Positions 13,227 to 14,884 of a stretch of DNA of 14,884 nucleotides are shown piece after piece. Source of the DNA: CAZOHG01 sp964579725 (lineage in GTDB: Bacteria; Zhuqueibacterota; JdFR-76; BMS3Abin05); assembly GCA_964579725.1 (NCBI GenBank), contig CAZOHG010000079.1, forward strand, positions 1 to 14,884, given 5' to 3'. The notes beneath the pieces are model-generated. The model was not told the DNA's origin and made no database searches. It worked only from the letters and a program-made list of their open reading frames with translations. Each line of letters opens with the position of its first letter. The stretch's first letter is position 1. Position numbers and translations under genes: made by a program.

Positions 13227-14884
13227 CTACTTAATAACCGCAAACTTCCCTCGTTTGACGCCGATGCCGGGCGCATCCACGGCGTAAAAATACATCCCGA
13301 AGGCGATCTCCGGCCCGTCTTCCGTGGTCAAATCCCAACTTTGCCTCCCGTAATCCACAGGGGCGTTGTGGTGAAGAATTTTGACCACCTTTCCCGAAGC
13401 CGAGAAGATTTTTATAGTACACTTGGGCGGAAGATTGACAAACTCGATTTTTCGAGACGAACGGCCACCCAAATGGTAAATCGATTCAAATGAACTGGAC
13501 GCCACGTAGGGATCGGGAACCACGTAAATATCCCGCATGCGGTCTTTCGCCATCTTTTTGTCGAACTTCCCTCCAATGATCTTAAATCGGTACACATCAT
13601 TTCGGTCCGGGTTGCGCACTGTCCGAAATCGGAAAATGTCACCCGGGTGAGGCGGAATGACGGGGTTAAGGGAATCGTGCACGTTTTTGAAGAACCGGAC
13701 TTCCCAAGAGGCGTAGAGATCGGGCTTTCCGTAATCATTAATGTGCGGCCCGAACATGATCACTACTCGGGTGCTGTCCCAGATCTGTCCGAACATTTCC
13801 GGGTGCTGGTCCTTTGTGGTTTTCTTTTGATCGTAAAATACGCGCACCTTCATTTTCTCCGGGTTGTTCGGATCGGCTACATTCCACACCGAAAAGTTCA
13901 GCGGCTGGACAACCTCGCGGACAATTCCGTTGGCGTCGGGCAAATGGGTAATAGACGTGTCGATCCCCATGTGGTCGCCCACACGGATTTCGAAATCATA
14001 CGGAAGGGCAAAGGCCAATTTGTTAATTTGGATCGAATAGGCAAAGAGATTGCAGTCGGTTTTGGTGGCCCATTTTTGCCATTCGCGGGTCTTCCGCATT
14101 TTTTTATTCCATTTAATGACTTTAATGCCCTGGTAAGGATCATCCCAAAAACTCCACTTGCTTGGCAAAGGCCAGGTCAAGTCAAAATGCAACCCTTCGT
14201 ACAAGGTTTTCTCTAAAATAGGCGGGATGTCCTTTTGAAAAGCGAGGTAATTGCTGTCCGCATAGTCGAACAGAACACTATCCTCCGTCAAATTGACCAG
14301 TTTAATTCCGATGACATTGCCATGGTGGTAATGCGGGTCCAATTTATCCAACCACCCGTCATCCTTGAAGGTCAGCTCGTATTCATTCCCAACTTTGACG
14401 TGATCGCGGTTGAAAACCTCAATATTGTGACGACCGCCTCGGGCAAATCCGCGCACGTGTTCGATTTTCAGCGTGTCCACGTGGGGATCTACGTAGCCGG
14501 CTGCCATTTGCCGTGGGATGACCATGGCGGCATCCCGACTGTGGTAAATCACTTCACCCAGACGATTCACCACAATGCTGAAGGGGGATTCACTGGGCAT
14601 CGCCCGCATGGGGTGTTTGAGGGTCACCAAACCGCGTTCGTAAAAATCCACGTCATTTCCCACATCAATGGAGCTGACGGCGTAGAAATAGGCACGGCCA
14701 TTGTCCACCAACGTATCTTTGTACGAATGCTTCAGTCCGCTGTCGGTCCCCATGTCGTAATGAACCCCGAGGGAGGGAAAGGGAACCGGGTGCGGTCCTT
14801 TAAGCCCGTCGATCTTGTCGTAAATGGCAATGGGTTTAAACAGAAGCACATTGCCAAAAGCATCGGTAATGGTTTTCTGGTCGT
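13227..14884 (-). CDS. Large secreted FCB-type protein, C-terminal 551 residues (5' end outside window)
   Basis: The frame is open to the right edge, so the in-frame GTG at 14849 is internal and the start lies outside. The visible part opens ITDAFGNVLLFKPIAIYDKIDG and includes GRAYFYAVSSIDVGND (a fibronectin-like strand pair), SPFSIVVNRLGEVIYHSRD and a long beta-rich middle. The last ~100 residues are the FCB secretion tail: RDIYVVPDPYVASSSFE, RKIEFVNLPPKCTIKIFSASGKVVK, then WDLTTEDGPEIAFGMYFYAVDA...GKFAVIK. Such tails are common on very long secreted or surface proteins of Calditrichota, KSB1 and Ignavibacteria and are taken as type IX-like or FlgD-like sorting domains. The specific function is unknown. 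It is followed at 23 bases by the membrane-anchored parvulin-like gene. Confidence 0.8.
   Translation of the reverse strand, partial: DQKTITDAFGNVLLFKPIAIYDKIDGLKGPHPVPFPSLGVHYDMGTDSGLKHSYKDTLVDNGRAYFYAVSSIDVGNDVDFYERGLVTLKHPMRAMPSESPFSIVVNRLGEVIYHSRDAAMVIPRQMAAGYVDPHVDTLKIEHVRGFARGGRHNIEVFNRDHVKVGNEYELTFKDDGWLDKLDPHYHHGNVIGIKLVNLTEDSVLFDYADSNYLAFQKDIPPILEKTLYEGLHFDLTWPLPSKWSFWDDPYQGIKVIKWNKKMRKTREWQKWATKTDCNLFAYSIQINKLAFALPYDFEIRVGDHMGIDTSITHLPDANGIVREVVQPLNFSVWNVADPNNPEKMKVRVFYDQKKTTKDQHPEMFGQIWDSTRVVIMFGPHINDYGKPDLYASWEVRFFKNVHDSLNPVIPPHPGDIFRFRTVRNPDRNDVYRFKIIGGKFDKKMAKDRMRDIYVVPDPYVASSSFESIYHLGGRSSRKIEFVNLPPKCTIKIFSASGKVVKILHHNAPVDYGRQSWDLTTEDGPEIAFGMYFYAVDAPGIGVKRGKFAVIK

Noticed and set aside
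14849..14849. GTG at 14849 as the true start of the right-edge secreted protein
   Set aside because: The frame remains open through the window edge with sensible coding sequence (DQKTITDAFGN), there is no signal peptide after this GTG, and no ribosome site.

Overview
The window looks like chromosome from a member of the FCB superphylum, most like Calditrichota/KSB1/Ignavibacteria-type bacteria. The main reason is the extracellular proteins: two end in a C-terminal domain with the YPNPFN signature followed by a short Ig-like fold (FlgD-like / type IX-type sorting tail), and a third has the related VVPDPY...GMYFYAVDA tail. No transposase, phage, rRNA or tRNA gene was recognised. Every gene I accept lies on the minus strand, so biological order runs from high to low coordinates. 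The taxonomic placement is inference from protein style only.

Right half (about 6.5-14.9 kb): an envelope/secretion block. It begins with the C-terminal 551 residues of a large secreted protein (cut by the right edge), followed 23 bases later by a membrane-anchored SurA/parvulin-like protein. After a 277-base gap comes a 682-residue secreted protein made of two ~280-residue repeats plus a sorting tail, closed by a clear intrinsic terminator. Next is a second SurA/parvulin-like protein and, 21 bases later, a secreted CBM9/DOMON-like protein with the same kind of tail. Thus a parvulin-type chaperone sits directly next to a tail-bearing secreted protein twice.

Middle (about 4.1-6.2 kb): a ParB-N-domain protein and a spore-photoproduct-lyase-like radical SAM protein whose stop and start codons overlap (TAATG). 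No parA or sporulation gene is nearby, and the radical SAM protein appears to lack residues needed for true spore photoproduct lyase chemistry. This is the best candidate for an under-described functional pair.

Left (about 0.87-4.1 kb): a tight cluster of an aldo/keto reductase, a long-form IspH (last step of the MEP isoprenoid pathway) and an exported protein, probably an outer-membrane beta-barrel. Then comes a 729-base gap holding a 238-base palindrome-rich element with 13-bp terminal inverted repeats (MITE/REP-like). At the left edge is the start of an exported S9-family peptidase.

Several genes use TTG or GTG starts supported by good Shine-Dalgarno sequences. No convincing promoter could be assigned by eye.
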